Part shown: positions 24,555-36,107 of the stretch, piece by piece
How positions within the stretch are numbered: position 1 is the stretch's first letter
Layout of the letters: each line of letters starts with the position of its first letter
Origin: Hemileia vastatrix
Lineage: Eukaryota > Basidiomycota > Pucciniomycetes > Pucciniales > Zaghouaniaceae
Direction: 5' to 3'
Assembly: GCA_030280995.1 (NCBI GenBank)
Contig: JASXTE010000004.1
Coordinates: 12,763,501-12,827,500 of the forward strand
Length of the DNA stretch: 64,000 bases
Translations under genes and position numbers: made by a program
The notes under the pieces: generated by a model
Seen by the model: the letters and a program-made list of their open reading frames with translations, nothing else
Told to the model about the DNA's origin: nothing
Databases searched by the model: none

Positions 24555-24800
24555 ATTTAATAAATTGCAGGGGGGGGGTATTGCCAAATTTTCATATGAG
24601 ACTTGCAAAAATAAATTGACTTGCAATTTTGGTGATACCCATCCCTTACTTCAATAAAATGCAGAGGGGAGTATTTCCAAAATTTCATATAAGACTTACA
24701 AAATTCTTTACTTGAAAGAATTTTGGTGATACCCGCCCCTTAGTTCAATCAAATGCAGGGGTGGGATTGGGAAATTTTCAAATGTGACTTAAAAATTTTA
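24555..24800 (+). repeat. Internal GGGTATTGCCAAA inverted motif, E2 copy
   Basis: Two to three copies of a motif CTTCAATAAAATGCAGGGG then GGGTATTGCCAAA, alternating with TTTGGTGATACCCACCCCTT, which is its near reverse complement. The same motif lies in H2 (32695-32850), H3 (42860-43010) and the remnant near 14200, always between the cargo region and ORF2. Confidence 0.75.
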
Positions 24801-24978
24801 ACTAAAAAAGAGTTTTTAACATTAAAAGTTCTTGATGTTTTGATTTAAAAAAGAATTTATAACATAAAAATATGAAAATTCAACTAATGATGGATAGAGT
24901 AAAGAAATACAGAAATTAAGATATAATTTTATGTACAATTAATTATTAACAGTTGAAGTGTGAGAGAACTAAAACAAT

Positions 24979-26316
24979 CTATTCATCAAAAAATTTCTTT
25001 AAACATTCAATTTCCTCAACAGATTTTTTAGCTTTAACACATTCTATCAAGGAATCTTTCTTTTTGTAATTTTTTTCATGATCAAGGTTATATTTCATCT
25101 GTTCCATGAGGTTTTGATGCTCAATTGTTTTCTCTTCTTTCTTTGATTTTTCAATACTTAAATATAACTCAAATTTCTTCTCCTCCAAGACTTGTGACCT
25201 ATCATCCTTCCATAAAGTGAGTTTGAACTTCTTCTCTTCCAAATTATGTACCCTCTCTTCCCTCCTTAAAGAGAGCTCATATTTTTGATTTTTACAATTT
25301 AGAGTCTCTTTAGAAACTTCCACTTGTTCTAGAGTGATAATAAATATTAACAAAAAGTAGAAGAAAAGCAGAGTAAAGTATTAAGAGGTTTGGTATTACT
25401 TACCAGCATCACATATCTCCAAAAATTCTTTTATAGAAGAAAAAGGGGTTTGAGATGAAGTATCACTTTTTTTTCCTCTTTGAGAGTTGAAATTTAGACT
25501 ACTTGAAGCCCTTTGATTTTTGTTCAAGGTCACATTTTCCTCCTCATCATTCTCGCTGGCTACTGACTCAGTTGATTGTGGCTCCTGCATTTGTTCTTCA
25601 GACTTTTTAGAAATAAGAAAATGTAAATAAAAAAAGGATTGGTAATATAAAAGAAAAAAACATACTTGAGTTAGATCAGGTTGTTTCATATTGCCATAAG
25701 GATCTATTAAAAATATATCTTGATTTTTGGAAGTTAATTGAGGGGAGGCTTGAGTAGAAGAAGAAGGAAAAAGATTTATTTTAACATCATGTTTGGAGAT
25801 AGAATCTTCACCATCCAACATGTTTTCAGGATTAACATCAGCTTGCTCTCGAAAAATAGCATCCATCTCTTTAAAGTAAGGACATTCAGAATCAAGTTTA
25901 TTGTCTATGGATTTGATGCCATTACTGATATCGAGTTCAGTAATACCAAAACCAGTGGAAGATGAAAGAGTCTTTGCCCTCTTGTATTTGGCTTGATAAT
26001 GCTTGAAGCATTCAGACATCTTTTTAGGTAAAAGATCTATTTTTCCCTTGGTCTTATTCCGTAATTCATTGGCCATTAGAAGATAACCATTAACTTTTGA
26101 TGCTGGGGGCAATCCTACTTTAGTTAAATTTTCAGTACCAAACCAAGAATCATAGTTAGATTTAGTTTTCAGCCAGTTGATAAGAATTAGATTAAAATCT
26201 TTTTTTAATTGAACGGTATTTGGTTTCTCAGCTGAGCAGGGGAAAGAGGGAGTAGTGCCATTTGAAGAACAACTGGGGGAAGGCTGACTTTGAGAAGATC
26301 TATGATGACAGGGCAT
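24979..26316 (-). CDS. Myb/SANT-like ORF2 of E2, intact, three exons
   Basis: Predicted 399-residue DNA-binding partner of a Harbinger transposase. Exons 26316-25666, 25602-25404 and 25328-24979 join in frame (651+199+350 nt). Introns are 63 nt (GTATGT..AAAAAG) and 74 nt (GTAAGT..CTCTAG). Residues about 35-115 form the Myb/SANT-like region (QLKKDFNLILINWLKTKSNY and KKMSECFKHYQAKYKRAK). Then follow STGFGITELD, SECPYFKEMDAIF (about 143-155), a polar linker and a charged coiled-coil tail (EEKKFKLTLWKDDR, EKSKKEEK). The start at 26316 is chosen because H1 and E3 homologues start at the same place (MPP / MPF); an upstream in-frame ATG exists at 26424. It is the only ORF2 copy here without a break. 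Function in binding TIRs is inferred from the family. Confidence 0.85.
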
Positions 26317-26685
26317 GTTAAGATAATTGAAGATGAAAAGGAGCAAAAACAAGTAGATTAGATAGTGAGGTGTTCTGAATGGAGAGAATAGACAGGATGA
26401 GATGAGAATGGGGGTGCGCAGCACAGTAGAATGTATATCCAGAGAGTAGTCAAAGATGTGTTTATGAAAGAAAGTAGGCCAAGATGTGGTTATGACAGAA
26501 AGTTGTCCAATATGTGGTTATGCAAAACTGAGTTGAAAATTTTTGGATAAGAGGTTAAACTTTACACATAAAATGTCTAATAACCCAATTATTAGCAAAA
26601 ATAATTGTGGAAGATAATTGGGGTATAAGTATTTTTATCTGAAATTAACTTAATTGCGGATCAGTCAACTTTGATTCCCCCTTAT

Positions 26686-27983
26686 AAAATTGAAATATTG
26701 AAATTAATCAATACATAGTAATGCATTCCTTCTTTCCAATAATATCATTTTATGAGGATAATAGCTCTACATATCTTTGAAAAATAAGTCAAATTTTATT
26801 ATCTATAAAATATTTTGATAAACAAAAAACCTACAATAAAACTCAAAACTCTCAAAGATATTAGATAACAATTAGAAGAAGGCATTTACATTAAATAAAA
26901 TCTATATTTAAATATTATTCCACATATTTAAACATGAGATTTTTGGATGATGTTATTGAATTTTATTCTCCTAAAGTGTGCTGATTGTCAGTTACAGATG
27001 TTGTTTCTAATCTCCATACAATTCCACGTGAAATTTCATACAAGACCTTTTTACATGTTTTTAATTTGAGATTTAACTTTTAATTTCTATATAACCATCT
27101 GAAAAAATTAATTCAATTTAATTTCAATGAATTGAAATACATTTTTTAAATATATTGTTTTAATGTTCATCCTTCTATTACTTAAATAATTATTTTAAAA
27201 AAACATTTAGTTAATATAATCACATCTTTACAAATTTTTTAATATCTAATCTTAAGGTTAATCTCAGTCTTGATGGATCTCTGATTGAGCTCCCAATACA
27301 GATCTCATCCTGAGAATTTTTCAAATTAAATTAAACATTTAACATATTTAATGTCTTTGAGTTTTCTTTAAAAGTTTTAAAAATTTATAGACTGGTATAT
27401 GGTGTAAATTCTTAGCTTTAAATTTAATTACATGGGTGTCTGGGAATAAATAGACCTATTAAACTCATTTGTATTCAGTTTTTTTTAAATGAGAGCTATA
27501 AGAGCCCTATTCATGAAGAAGTATTTTCTTTACCCCTATATATATTGTTAAAAAGCTTATCATGCTTCAAGGTCTGCCCATATTTTATATTCTAATACAT
27601 TGGTTTATCTATAATCTTTCAACTACATTGAAAAAAACTAGCTCATGAAAAAAGTTAAAATTTTTTGATAATGTTTCTTAATGAGTTTTAAATTTTCTTT
27701 AAATTTTATGATGCTTTTTAAAAAAATATTTACTTTACATCATTTTATTTTATTTTGCTTTATTTTATTCTATCATACTATATAATACTGTATTATATTA
27801 TATTATATTCATTTCATTTCACTTACTATTGTTCTAATTAATTTAATTTAATTTAATTTTTTTTGTCTTATTTTAGTATACTTTATTCCATTACATTTTA
27901 ATTTAATTTTTATTATCTAATTTTATTTCAAAAGGTGACATTGCATGTGCAAATAAAAGTCTTTGAATTCTCAAAATGAGCCA
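26686..27983. other. AT-rich intergenic stretch, nothing supported
   Basis: No long frames or inverted repeats. 27740-27920 is simple TTTTA/TATAT-type low-complexity sequence. Confidence 0.5.
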
Positions 27984-28412
27984 GTGAACTCTGATGTAAA
28001 CCCATAAATCAGAGTTCACAACACAATTTCATGCATGTGGTACTCTGATATATGGCCATAGCTAAGAGTACCACATTCAATTTTGAGCATGTGACCTCTG
28101 ATCTACAGCTTTACATCAGAGTTCACCAACCATTTTTATGAATGTGTACTCTGATCTAGGGCTGTACATCAGAGTACCATATGCATTTTTATGCATTTTA
28201 ACTCTGATCTACAGCTGTACATCAAAGTAACACATCCAATTCAATGCATGTGAACTCTGATCTAAGGCTGTACATCACAATTCACCACCCATTTTTATGC
28301 ATGTGGACTCTGATCTACAGCTGTACATCAGATTACCGCATCTACTTTTTTGCCTGTGAACTCTGATCTACAGCCGTACATCAGAGTTCACCAGCCAATT
28401 TTAATCAACTTA
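27984..28412 (+). repeat. Eight-unit 53-bp array of near-perfect hairpins
   Basis: Units start at about 27984, 28037, 28091, 28144, 28197, 28250, 28303 and 28356, at a 53-54 bp period. Each holds an arm like GAACTCTGAT, a centre like CTACAGCTGTAC (itself palindromic) and an arm like ATCAGAGTTC, then a spacer ending ATGCATGTG. Units 1 and 8 pair GAACT with AGTTC, while unit 4 pairs GTACT with AGTAC, so a base change in one arm is matched in the other. No protein or known family recognised. Confidence 0.9.
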
Positions 28413-28682
28413 ATGCTTCTACATGGCTATACAACAGTATCCACCAAATCTAACAAAATGAATTAAATGAAATTTATACTTATTATAATGTAATTGAGTA
28501 TAAATGAGACAGATAAATGAGTATAATAGCTAGATATAAAAAGATAAATACAAATGGTATAAAATGAGATAAAAGAAAATAAATCATTATTATATATTTT
28601 GAAAAGGAATGTAATAAAGTGCAATAAAATGAAATAAAATTCTAATAAAATAAAATTATATAATACATAACCAAATGCAACC

Positions 28683-28787
28683 CAATATAATACAATACAA
28701 TACAATACAATACAATACAATACAATACAATACAATACAATACAATACAATACAATACAATACAATACAATACAATACAATACAATT
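28683..28787 (+). repeat. (ATACA)n microsatellite
   Basis: About 20 copies of the pentamer ATACA. The minus-strand frame of repeating Tyr-Cys-Ile-Val-Leu is a by-product. Confidence 0.97.
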
Positions 28788-28789
28788 TA

Positions 28790-29645
28790 ATTTAATTTGA
28801 GGTAATGGCTTAAATAAAATGAATGTATTAAAATAAAATATAATAAAATCAATTTAAAAAATTACATAATATAACATAAAATCAATTTATACTAATTTTT
28901 TTTAAATATTTTATTCAATATAAATTTTAATATTTATACACAATTTAATTTTTTGTATGCAAATTCATTATTTCATTGCATATAAATATTTAATATGAAT
29001 TTGGAATATGCATATTCAATATAAATTTTCATATGCATATTCAATATAAATTTTTATGCATATTTTTTTTGGATGAATATTCAAAATTATTTTTATTATA
29101 TATATGAATTATCTTTTTACATTTATATACTGAATACCACTCACCAAGTGAATATTCAATTTAACTTTTCCTGACTCAAAATAATGTTACATGACTGAAA
29201 AATATCAAAAAGTGAATAAAAAAAATTCAATTTATAATGGTTCTCAGAAATGCATAGTTTTGAAAATTCTGGTAGTTTTTTTCAAACAATATTAAATATT
29301 TATATATGATTTTTAGTATGTTTCAATCCATTTTAAATAAGTAATAAACTATAGTAGAAATATCAGTTGAGAAATTGAAAGTTTTAAATGAGTTTTCAGT
29401 TCCATCTTGAACTATAATTTAAAATACTGAGTCAAAATTATGTGCTTAAGGTGTACTGTGTTTGGAATGATTACTAAAACTTTTTTCATTCAAAATTTAA
29501 GATGAGTTCATTTCACTTTCATAATGATACCACAAAAGATTCAGATAGGTTTGTGCAGTAGTCCAAGTTGGTTTTCAAGCACATTTCAGTAAGAGTTCCA
29601 TCAAATTTCAGTTTTAGTTCCATCTGAGTTCCATCTGACTACAAG
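28790..29645. other. AT-rich stretch, nothing supported
   Basis: Short ATATTCAATATAAATTT repeats occur near 28995-29050. No gene. The last 100 bp (AGTTCCATCTGAGTTCCATC) resemble the subterminal region of MITE family M1. Confidence 0.45.
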
Positions 29646-29693
29646 TTGAGGACTTCCTAGCAAGTCCCCCCCCAAATATTGTGTGGTGTATAT
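29640..29693 (+). repeat. Orphan right end of MITE family M1
   Basis: GAGGACTTCCTAGCAAGTCC, then a C run and AAATATTGTGTGGTG, match the M1 right terminus. The left end was not found. Confidence 0.6.
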
Positions 29694-30182
29694 TTTTTAA
29701 TTGATAACTAGTTTAAAGTGGAATGTAACAATATACTATTTAAAATTAAAATATTTAATTTAGATTAAAATATGGAATGTAATTATATTAAATCATTGAA
29801 TAATTTCTATGACACAATTTTGAATCAAAAAATCACAAAAAAATTTATGTATCATAAGATATAAAAGGTATTAAATATTAGGGGGTTTCAGTTCTGGAAA
29901 ATCCTCACTTACAAATACACATTTAAATTTGACTAAATCTGCACTTATTTAAGTGCAGATTTCCAGAACACACTAGCTCCAACACTGGCGGATTTGAAAA
30001 TAAAATAAGCCACTTATTTCACTCAAATCTACACTTTCTCTACCAAAAGCGCTTATTTCACCATAATGTTCCATTTTACTGATTTGTCAGCATCATCCCA
30101 TTCATACACAGCACTTTGAAGCATAACGCTTCATAACTCAAAACATTGTACATCATTTACATTATTATACTGTATATGAGTC

Positions 30183-30420
30183 ATGCCTTCCTCACTCTCA
30201 AATTTTGATCAGCTGCATCAAGCAATGACTTTCATAGCTCTTGATCTCCTCTTGGACTTTAATTGCAATTCTGATTCTGATCTTGAAGAAGATTTTCTTT
30301 TTTTATCAAAAATGACCAAGAAACATTACCTTCTTCCAAGAAAGCCTATACCTCAAGTACACCATCAAAACAATTCTTAACCTATCTGTACCCAGGTTTA
30401 GACATTTTTTCAGGACTTCT
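30183..30420 (+). pseudogene. Transposase N-terminal fragment (H2)
   Basis: MPSSLSNFDQLHQAMTFIAL, an acidic stretch and KMTKKHYLLPRK match the start of the H1 and H3 transposases. It ends at a stop near 30380, and the similarity stops near 30420, where the downstream H3-like spacer begins. The whole catalytic region is gone. Confidence 0.8.
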
Positions 30421-31129
30421 CAGTAATTTTTCTTTAGAATGGTCATTCTTATTTTCATATTGACTTTGATTTTGAATTTTCTGTTATAGTCACTTTTTTC
30501 AAGTTTCTTTGTTTTCCTTCATCATATCAACATGAAATTGCATACTCTCTGCAATTGCATAATTTTTCAGTCGTTCCTTTTTTTCTTTCATCACTTAAAT
30601 CCATTTTCCCCTCTCCTCTTTCATCCCTCAAATAATTTGAAATAAATTGTTTTCTCAACTCACCTCTCCAGGTGAGTCATTTTTTATTTTTACTTATATA
30701 TTTGCTAATAAATTTATTATTTGTTTTTTTTTATTTTTTGTATCTAAATTTTTTTAGTAAGTGTTTATTTTTTGATTTCAAAGTAAAATTAACCTTTTTC
30801 CTTCTCTCCCTATTTTCTTTCTTTCTTTTGCTCCATCATCCTACTCTTCATCCCTCCTTGGCTTGGTAATTATTTTCCCTTTATCCTATTTCAATTTTTT
30901 TTTGGTTCCATTTCATTGAAACACATACATTGTACATTCTTGAAGCATTTAACTTGCTCCATATTCAATTTCCCCCAAATTCCAACTTCACTCTTTCTCA
31001 CTCTATTTTCCTAACTTTCAATCAAGGTATGTTTCATCTCCTTTTTTCATGTATATATAATATCTCATTCTTTCTATAAAGATTTCATACTTAAATATAT
31101 TTAGGACTAAATTATGGATAACAGTGGAC

Positions 31130-32120
31130 TTATTCAACTCCTCGTGTTGTTATTTTTATTATCACTTTTCAAGTTTTTGTAAACTTTTGAAAATCAGACT
31201 CAGAATTAGGGTTAGATTTATTCAACTCTAATCCCATTTTAACTGAAGATTCTTCTGAAGGCTATCTTTTATTTCTCACAAACAGATTTGAATTTGGTTA
31301 AGTGGTTACTGAGATATTGTCCTTTAAATTTGAGTCTTTTTTCCCAATTTGATTTTTTTTCTTTCATTTTTATATTAAAAATTAGGGTTAGGTTTAATTA
31401 AATCACATGTCCTTCAACTGTAGATTTTACTGAAGCATAGCTCTCATAACCCACAAACAGGTTGAATTAGGTTCAATGGTTGCTGAGATTTTGACCATTG
31501 AAGTTTAGCCTATTTTTAAAATTTTCACTTATCTTATTTCACATTTTTAAATTGCATAGTTTGAGAATAAGGATTCTGAAACTCTTATCTGATTATTATC
31601 TAATCTTTTATCTCCCTTTTTTTGGACTTATAATTATCACTTTTCAAGTTTTTGTACAAATTTGAAAAGTAGATTCAGAGTTAGAATTAGGTTTATTTGA
31701 ATCAACTGTGCTTTAAGCTGAAGATACTTCTGAAGCCTATCTTTCATGTCCAATAAACCAATTTGAATTTTGGTTCAGTGGTTGCTGAGATATTGAATTT
31801 TAAAGGTGTGCCTTTTTATAAAATTTAACTTATATTTATTTCATAATGCATATCACAATGTTTACATCATGCATTTATCCTTCCAGATTCCTTTGATTAT
31901 CTAGGCTTTTATCACCCTCTTGTTGGAATTTTCATTATCAGTTTATAAGTTTCTGTGAAATTTTGAAAAGCAGAGTCAGAATTAGGGATAGGTTTATTTG
32001 AATCTACTCTCCTATTAGCTGAAGATACTTCTGAAGCATATCTTTCATTTCAAGAAAACTGACTAGAATTTGGTTCAGTGACTTCTGAGATATTGAATTT
32101 AAAGTTGAGCCTTTTTTTCC
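31130..32120 (+). repeat. Diverged tandem repeat, 240-300 bp units
   Basis: About four copies, centred near 31160, 31390 (partial), 31650 and 31950, share TTTTCAAGTTTTTGTA, CAGAxTTAGGxTTAGGTTTATT, GAAGATACTTCTGAAG and GGTTCAGTGGTTGCTGAGAT blocks. GTATGT or GTGTGT donor-like sites after TCAATCAAG (31024) and TCATCAAG (32236) suggest a former intron-bearing gene, but I cannot name it. Confidence 0.6.
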
Positions 32121-32694
32121 CATTTTCACGTTCATTTATTTCATAAAGCATAAAATAATGTTTACATCATGCATATATCCTTCCAAATTCCTCAAACTAC
32201 CTTCCTCTTTACTTATTATTCTGCCCTTTCATCAAGGTGTGTTTTTTCTTTTTGTTACCATTTTCATATGTTTATCCTTAACACATTTTTGCTTCTCTTA
32301 TCAAATAAGTCAAAATTTAGTCCAATAAATCAGCAAGGTAGAAAAAGATGGTAAAATTGATAAATTTACAAACCTTTAGGCAGATAAAATTTTTTTAGGT
32401 ATTTGTAAAGTCATCAAATATTTTTTATTATTTCTTAAATTTTTAATAAATAAGTCTGATATTTTAATCTACTAAACTAAAGTAATGAGCCAGAAACCTT
32501 GTGTTGTATAAAAGGTAATCATGATAACAATAAATTTTTTCATGGGGCTCATCTTGCCTATACCTGTAGAAAGTGACAAACTTAGTTTCTAGAAATGGTC
32601 CACATTTTGGCTTGAGGAATTGTCATTACTTTAAAACTAGTGAATTTGACTTATCTTATTTATTTATTTACTAATTTATGGAATAATTCTAAAT

Positions 32695-32850
32695 TTTGGT
32701 GATTTTCACACCTTGCTTCAATAAAATTCAGGGGAGGGTATTGCCAAATTTTTAAATCTGACATGGAAAATCAATGAATTGGAGAAAATTTGTGATACCC
32801 ACCTCTTGCTTCAATAAAATGCAGGGGAAGGTATTTCCAAATTTTTAAAA
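32695..32850 (+). repeat. Internal GGGTATTGCCAAA inverted motif, H2 copy
   Basis: Same paired motif as in E2 and H3: CTTCAATAAAATTCAGGGG with GGGTATTGCCAAA, and GTGATACCCACCTCTTGCTT. Confidence 0.7.
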
Positions 32851-33079
32851 CAGATATATAATTTTGTTTACTTAGCTTTATTTAGAAATGCAAAATTTGT
32901 GGTGAGGTGATAAAATTATGTTGGTGATGAGGTTTTTTGCACAGGTGTCAGTATTATTTTACCATCTGAGATTCCAAAAGTGTTATATTTTAGAGTCCAG
33001 TAAGGAAAAATGGTGTTATCAGAATCTCATGATATAACTATATTTAATAAGTTTAAAAGTAACTATTAAATAAGGAAAC

Positions 33080-33310
33080 AAAAATAATATCCATTTCTTC
33101 ATAGAGAAGATACATGACATTGAGATTTTTGGAAACAGTAGTAATTCCATTCTCCAGATCATAATCATCAATACCAAAGCCAGTGGAAGTGGAAGAAAAA
33201 TGAGCCTTTTTGTATTTTTATTGATAGCTTTTAAACCTCTCCTTCATTTACTTAGAATTGATGTTGGTTCTCCCTTTTGTTTTCTTTTTTACTTCGTTTT
33301 CCATCAAAAA
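33080..33310 (-). pseudogene. ORF2 fragment (H2)
   Basis: The minus strand retains the block equivalent to STGFGIDDYD and the EEMD region, with KERFKSYQ-like sequence upstream. It is broken by stops and missing both ends. It corresponds to the middle of ORF2 in H1 and H3. Confidence 0.7.
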
Positions 33311-33681
33311 AAAGCAATTGACCTCTGATTAAGGTGGACATCTGATTTGGGGAGGTTGAAAACATAAAGAAAGAAGGAAAAAAACTTGCCTGGTTAAAAT
33401 TTCACAATAAAATGTTTCAAATCTCAGTGTGGGGTGTGTGCTAAGGATTGATGAGAGAATTGAGGTCTGAGTGTCACATGTGACAGGGTTTGGGTTGGTA
33501 AGGAAGCAATGATGTGGCCAACATGTGGTTGTGAAAAAATTGGGAAAAAAGTGCTGATTTGAGGTCATAACTGACACCCATTTTTAAAATAAGTGACTTT
33601 TTTGCAAAATTTAAGTGCTGATTTGGTTTGAAATCCCTACTTAAGTTAAGCGTGGATTCTCCAGAACTGACACCCCCTATT

Positions 33682-34733
33682 ATGTATTACTAAATAATTA
33701 ATTAATTTCATAATAAGTCATTATTTTGCCTTATAAGTATAATATGATATAATAATTAATTAAGTATTGTATTATAGCTATTAAATACATAAAAAAATTT
33801 CATAGTTTATGGAATATAATTTATTTTATGTTTATTTAAATATATATATATATATTATAATAATAAAATCATTAAAATACTTATTTTAGTAAAATATTTA
33901 TATGTAATTTTATTATGAAATAAAATATTAATTTATATAAATTAAATACATAAGTTTAGTCTCTCTTTCAGCTCCAATAAGCTTGCATAAAATTTAATGT
34001 GCTTCTGGTACAGTCTGGCTCACTTAAACAGTCACTAAGAAAAATCAGGAGGGGGAAGCATGCATGTCTGGAGTGAAAAAAGTACTCATAGAAAATATTC
34101 CCAGAGTTTTTTATGCATTTAACTAATTTTGACCAGAAGCTTACCATGAATATTCAATAACTTTTCTTTAACTCCCAGTACCATTTCATACACTTTGACA
34201 TATAAACTTCAACTCCCCACATCAAAAAATTTCTTGTCATAAAATTTCTTTTTTGGAAACACATCATTCTTTTTACACATCACATATATTATTTTCATTA
34301 ATTTTCATTTTTGTAACACATAATCCACTCCCTATATCATAAAATAGTTTCTCAGGATATATTTTTTGGAAACTCCACACATCACAAAATCTTTACTCAA
34401 AATATTTTTTTTGGAAATACATCATCCACTCCCCAAATCAAATTTGAGATAACACTAGCTCTATTTCAAATATCAGCATTAAAGAACACCATAATTTATA
34501 GCTTTCAGGTTTAAGAAATATTCATTTATTTATGTATTTTTGACTTAATTTTGAAAGTGGAGGAAAATTTTAAATATAAAATCTTTATATATAAATTTAC
34601 TGTGTGGTGATTATTTTTATTCTAAATTTTATTATATAACTTTAGAAACAAGAAATATGCCAAAAAAATATTGATGGAACCAATAAGAAAGAAATTTCAA
34701 ATTTTACCCAGATAGTTTATTTACTTATGATAT
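33682..34733. other. AT-rich spacer, nothing supported
   Basis: A TATATATA tract lies near 33840. 34190-34440 has a CACATCATxCACTCCxxAxATCA-type loose repeat. No gene seen. Confidence 0.45.
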
Positions 34734-35062
34734 ATTAGAGGGTATCAATTTTAAGGGATCCACAATTAGGGATCAGGAATTTATTTTTCCCAGATCTGAA
34801 ATTACTAATTTTGTAAAATTCTTATTCATTAGCCCTTGAGCTAGTGGATAAGGAGTGCACAATAATACATTATCCCACTTCTTATACCCCAATTTCTATT
34901 CCTAACTCCTGATCCCAAACTCCTCACATCCATGATGGATTTTTTACCAAGTAAGATGGTTTCAAATCACGGATCACAACATTAGGTCTTTCTGGAGAAT
35001 ATAAAACTTATATTTCTGTTCTTAAGCCCTAAAATATAAATTTTATCTGAACACCTCACTCA

Positions 35063-35290
35063 AAGATTGGTTGGAATCACTTGTACCACTCATAGATTTT
35101 CCTAAGTCAATTGCAAAAACTCAGACATTTGTCTGAGTAACTCTCACCACTTGGAGATTTTTCTAAGTCAATTGCAACACTAAAAAATTGTTCTTACTCA
35201 CTCTCATTACTTGGATATTTTTCTAAGTCAATTAAAACACTAAAAAATTTGTCTGGGTCACTTGCACCACTCTTAAATTAACTGTAGAGC
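35063..35290 (+). repeat. 67-bp tandem repeat in E3
   Basis: About three and a half units each hold CTAAGTCAATTGCAA, a TTTGTCTGAGTAACT-like block and CACTTGGAGATTTTT. Confidence 0.7.
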
Positions 35291-35677
35291 AAGGGAAACC
35301 ACTAATAATTCTGCCTCAAAATTGGAGTGGTCTTCTGAAACTTCAAGTTACCACTGGGTTATTGAATTAGTAAGGGGACTATAATTGGCTTCAGCATCTC
35401 AGAAGTTAGGTAAAAGAGATCCATATGAATAGTAGATTGTATCAAATGGAGAGAAAGAAAGAATGAGATTACAAATTAGGGAAGTTTGGGCTGTATTGGG
35501 TGGCAGGGATGTTGTTGTGGAAAGGAGAGATTGGAGAAAGGGTTAGTCCCAGGGTGAAAAAGAAAAGGGATCAATTATTAAGAATTATTTTTGTTGGTTG
35601 AGGGGCTACAAACTAATAACCCCAACTTAAAACCCCATACAAACCTGAAGGAAGCACATTTGATTTGTGAATTTTTT

Positions 35678-35787
35678 AGCTGAATGGTTTTTGATTTCCT
35701 AGCTGAGAAGAGAAAAGAGAGAGTAGTTTTATTTGAAGAACAAGTGGGAGAAGGCTGAATATGAGAATATATGGGATAAAAAGGCAT
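35678..35787 (-). pseudogene. ORF2 N-terminal fragment (E3)
   Basis: It starts at 35787 with MPFYPIYSHIQPSPTCSSNK and continues to a KTIQLKN block aligned with the E2 ORF2 N-terminus (SQPSPSCSSN..NTVQLKK). Similarity ends at about 35678. Confidence 0.7.
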
Positions 35788-36107
35788 GTTAGGATATTCA
35801 ATGAAGTAGAGGAGCAGAAATGAGCAGATCTGATAGGGAGGGATATGAATGGATAGAAGGAATAGACAGGATGGGATGAGGGTGGGAGTTCACAGAAAGG
35901 CAGGAAGCCTGGGATATCCAGAAAGGTTTCCAAGATGTGATTATGAGAAATTGAGGATAAAAATGTCAGATAGAGGTTAAATTTGACACATAAAATGTCT
36001 AATAACCCAATTATTAGCAAAAATAATTGTGGAAAATAATTGGGGTATAAGGATTTTTATCCACAATTAATTTAATTGTGGATCAGTCAACATTGATACC
36101 CCCTATT

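Larger units (their letters stand above)
18232..26682 (+). mobile_element. PIF/Harbinger-like element E2 with kinase cargo
   Basis: The left end AGGGGGTATCAAAGCTGACT and the right end, in reverse complement AGGGGGAATCAAAGTTGACT, define an 8.45-kb element. Both ends continue into GATCCGCAATTA-like sequence, also found in E3. Flanks are AAT and TAT, an imperfect 3-bp match. Contents: a kinase gene (19466-21523, plus), G-rich and tandem-repeat spacers, a later solo LTR (22905-23712), and ORF2 (24979-26316, minus) in the same place and orientation as in H1 and H3. I find no DDE transposase, so it would depend on one in trans. The 18400-21700 part is visibly richer in G+C than the rest. Confidence 0.82.
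29880..33678 (+). mobile_element. Harbinger-like deletion derivative H2
   Basis: Left end AGGGGGTTTCAGTTCTGG and right end, in reverse complement AGGGGGTGTCAGTTCTGG, with a perfect 3-bp duplication ATT (29877-29879 and 33679-33681). It keeps the transposase N-terminus (30183-30420), the spacer equivalent to H3 40010-40240, the non-coding block equivalent to H3 42540-43200, and a short ORF2 fragment. The DDE core and most of ORF2 are deleted. It is non-autonomous. Confidence 0.87.
34737..36104 (+). mobile_element. Short non-autonomous E-family element E3
   Basis: A 1.37-kb element with left end AGAGGGTATCAATTTT and right end, in reverse complement AGGGGGTATCAATGTTGACT. It has a perfect 3-bp duplication ATT (34734-34736 and 36105-36107). 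Both subterminal regions match E2 (CACAATTAGGGATCAGGAAT left; AATTGTGGATCAGTCAAC right). It contains a tandem repeat and only the first exon fragment of ORF2. Confidence 0.88.

Noticed and set aside
27984..28412. CRISPR-like array
   Set aside because: Period and repeat-spacer look are superficially similar, but the spacers are homologous to each other, the repeats are diverged and palindromic, and the setting is eukaryotic transposon DNA without cas genes.
28463..28780. 105-codon minus-strand frame
   Set aside because: Most of it is the ATACA pentamer repeat; the remainder is AT-rich with no family signature.
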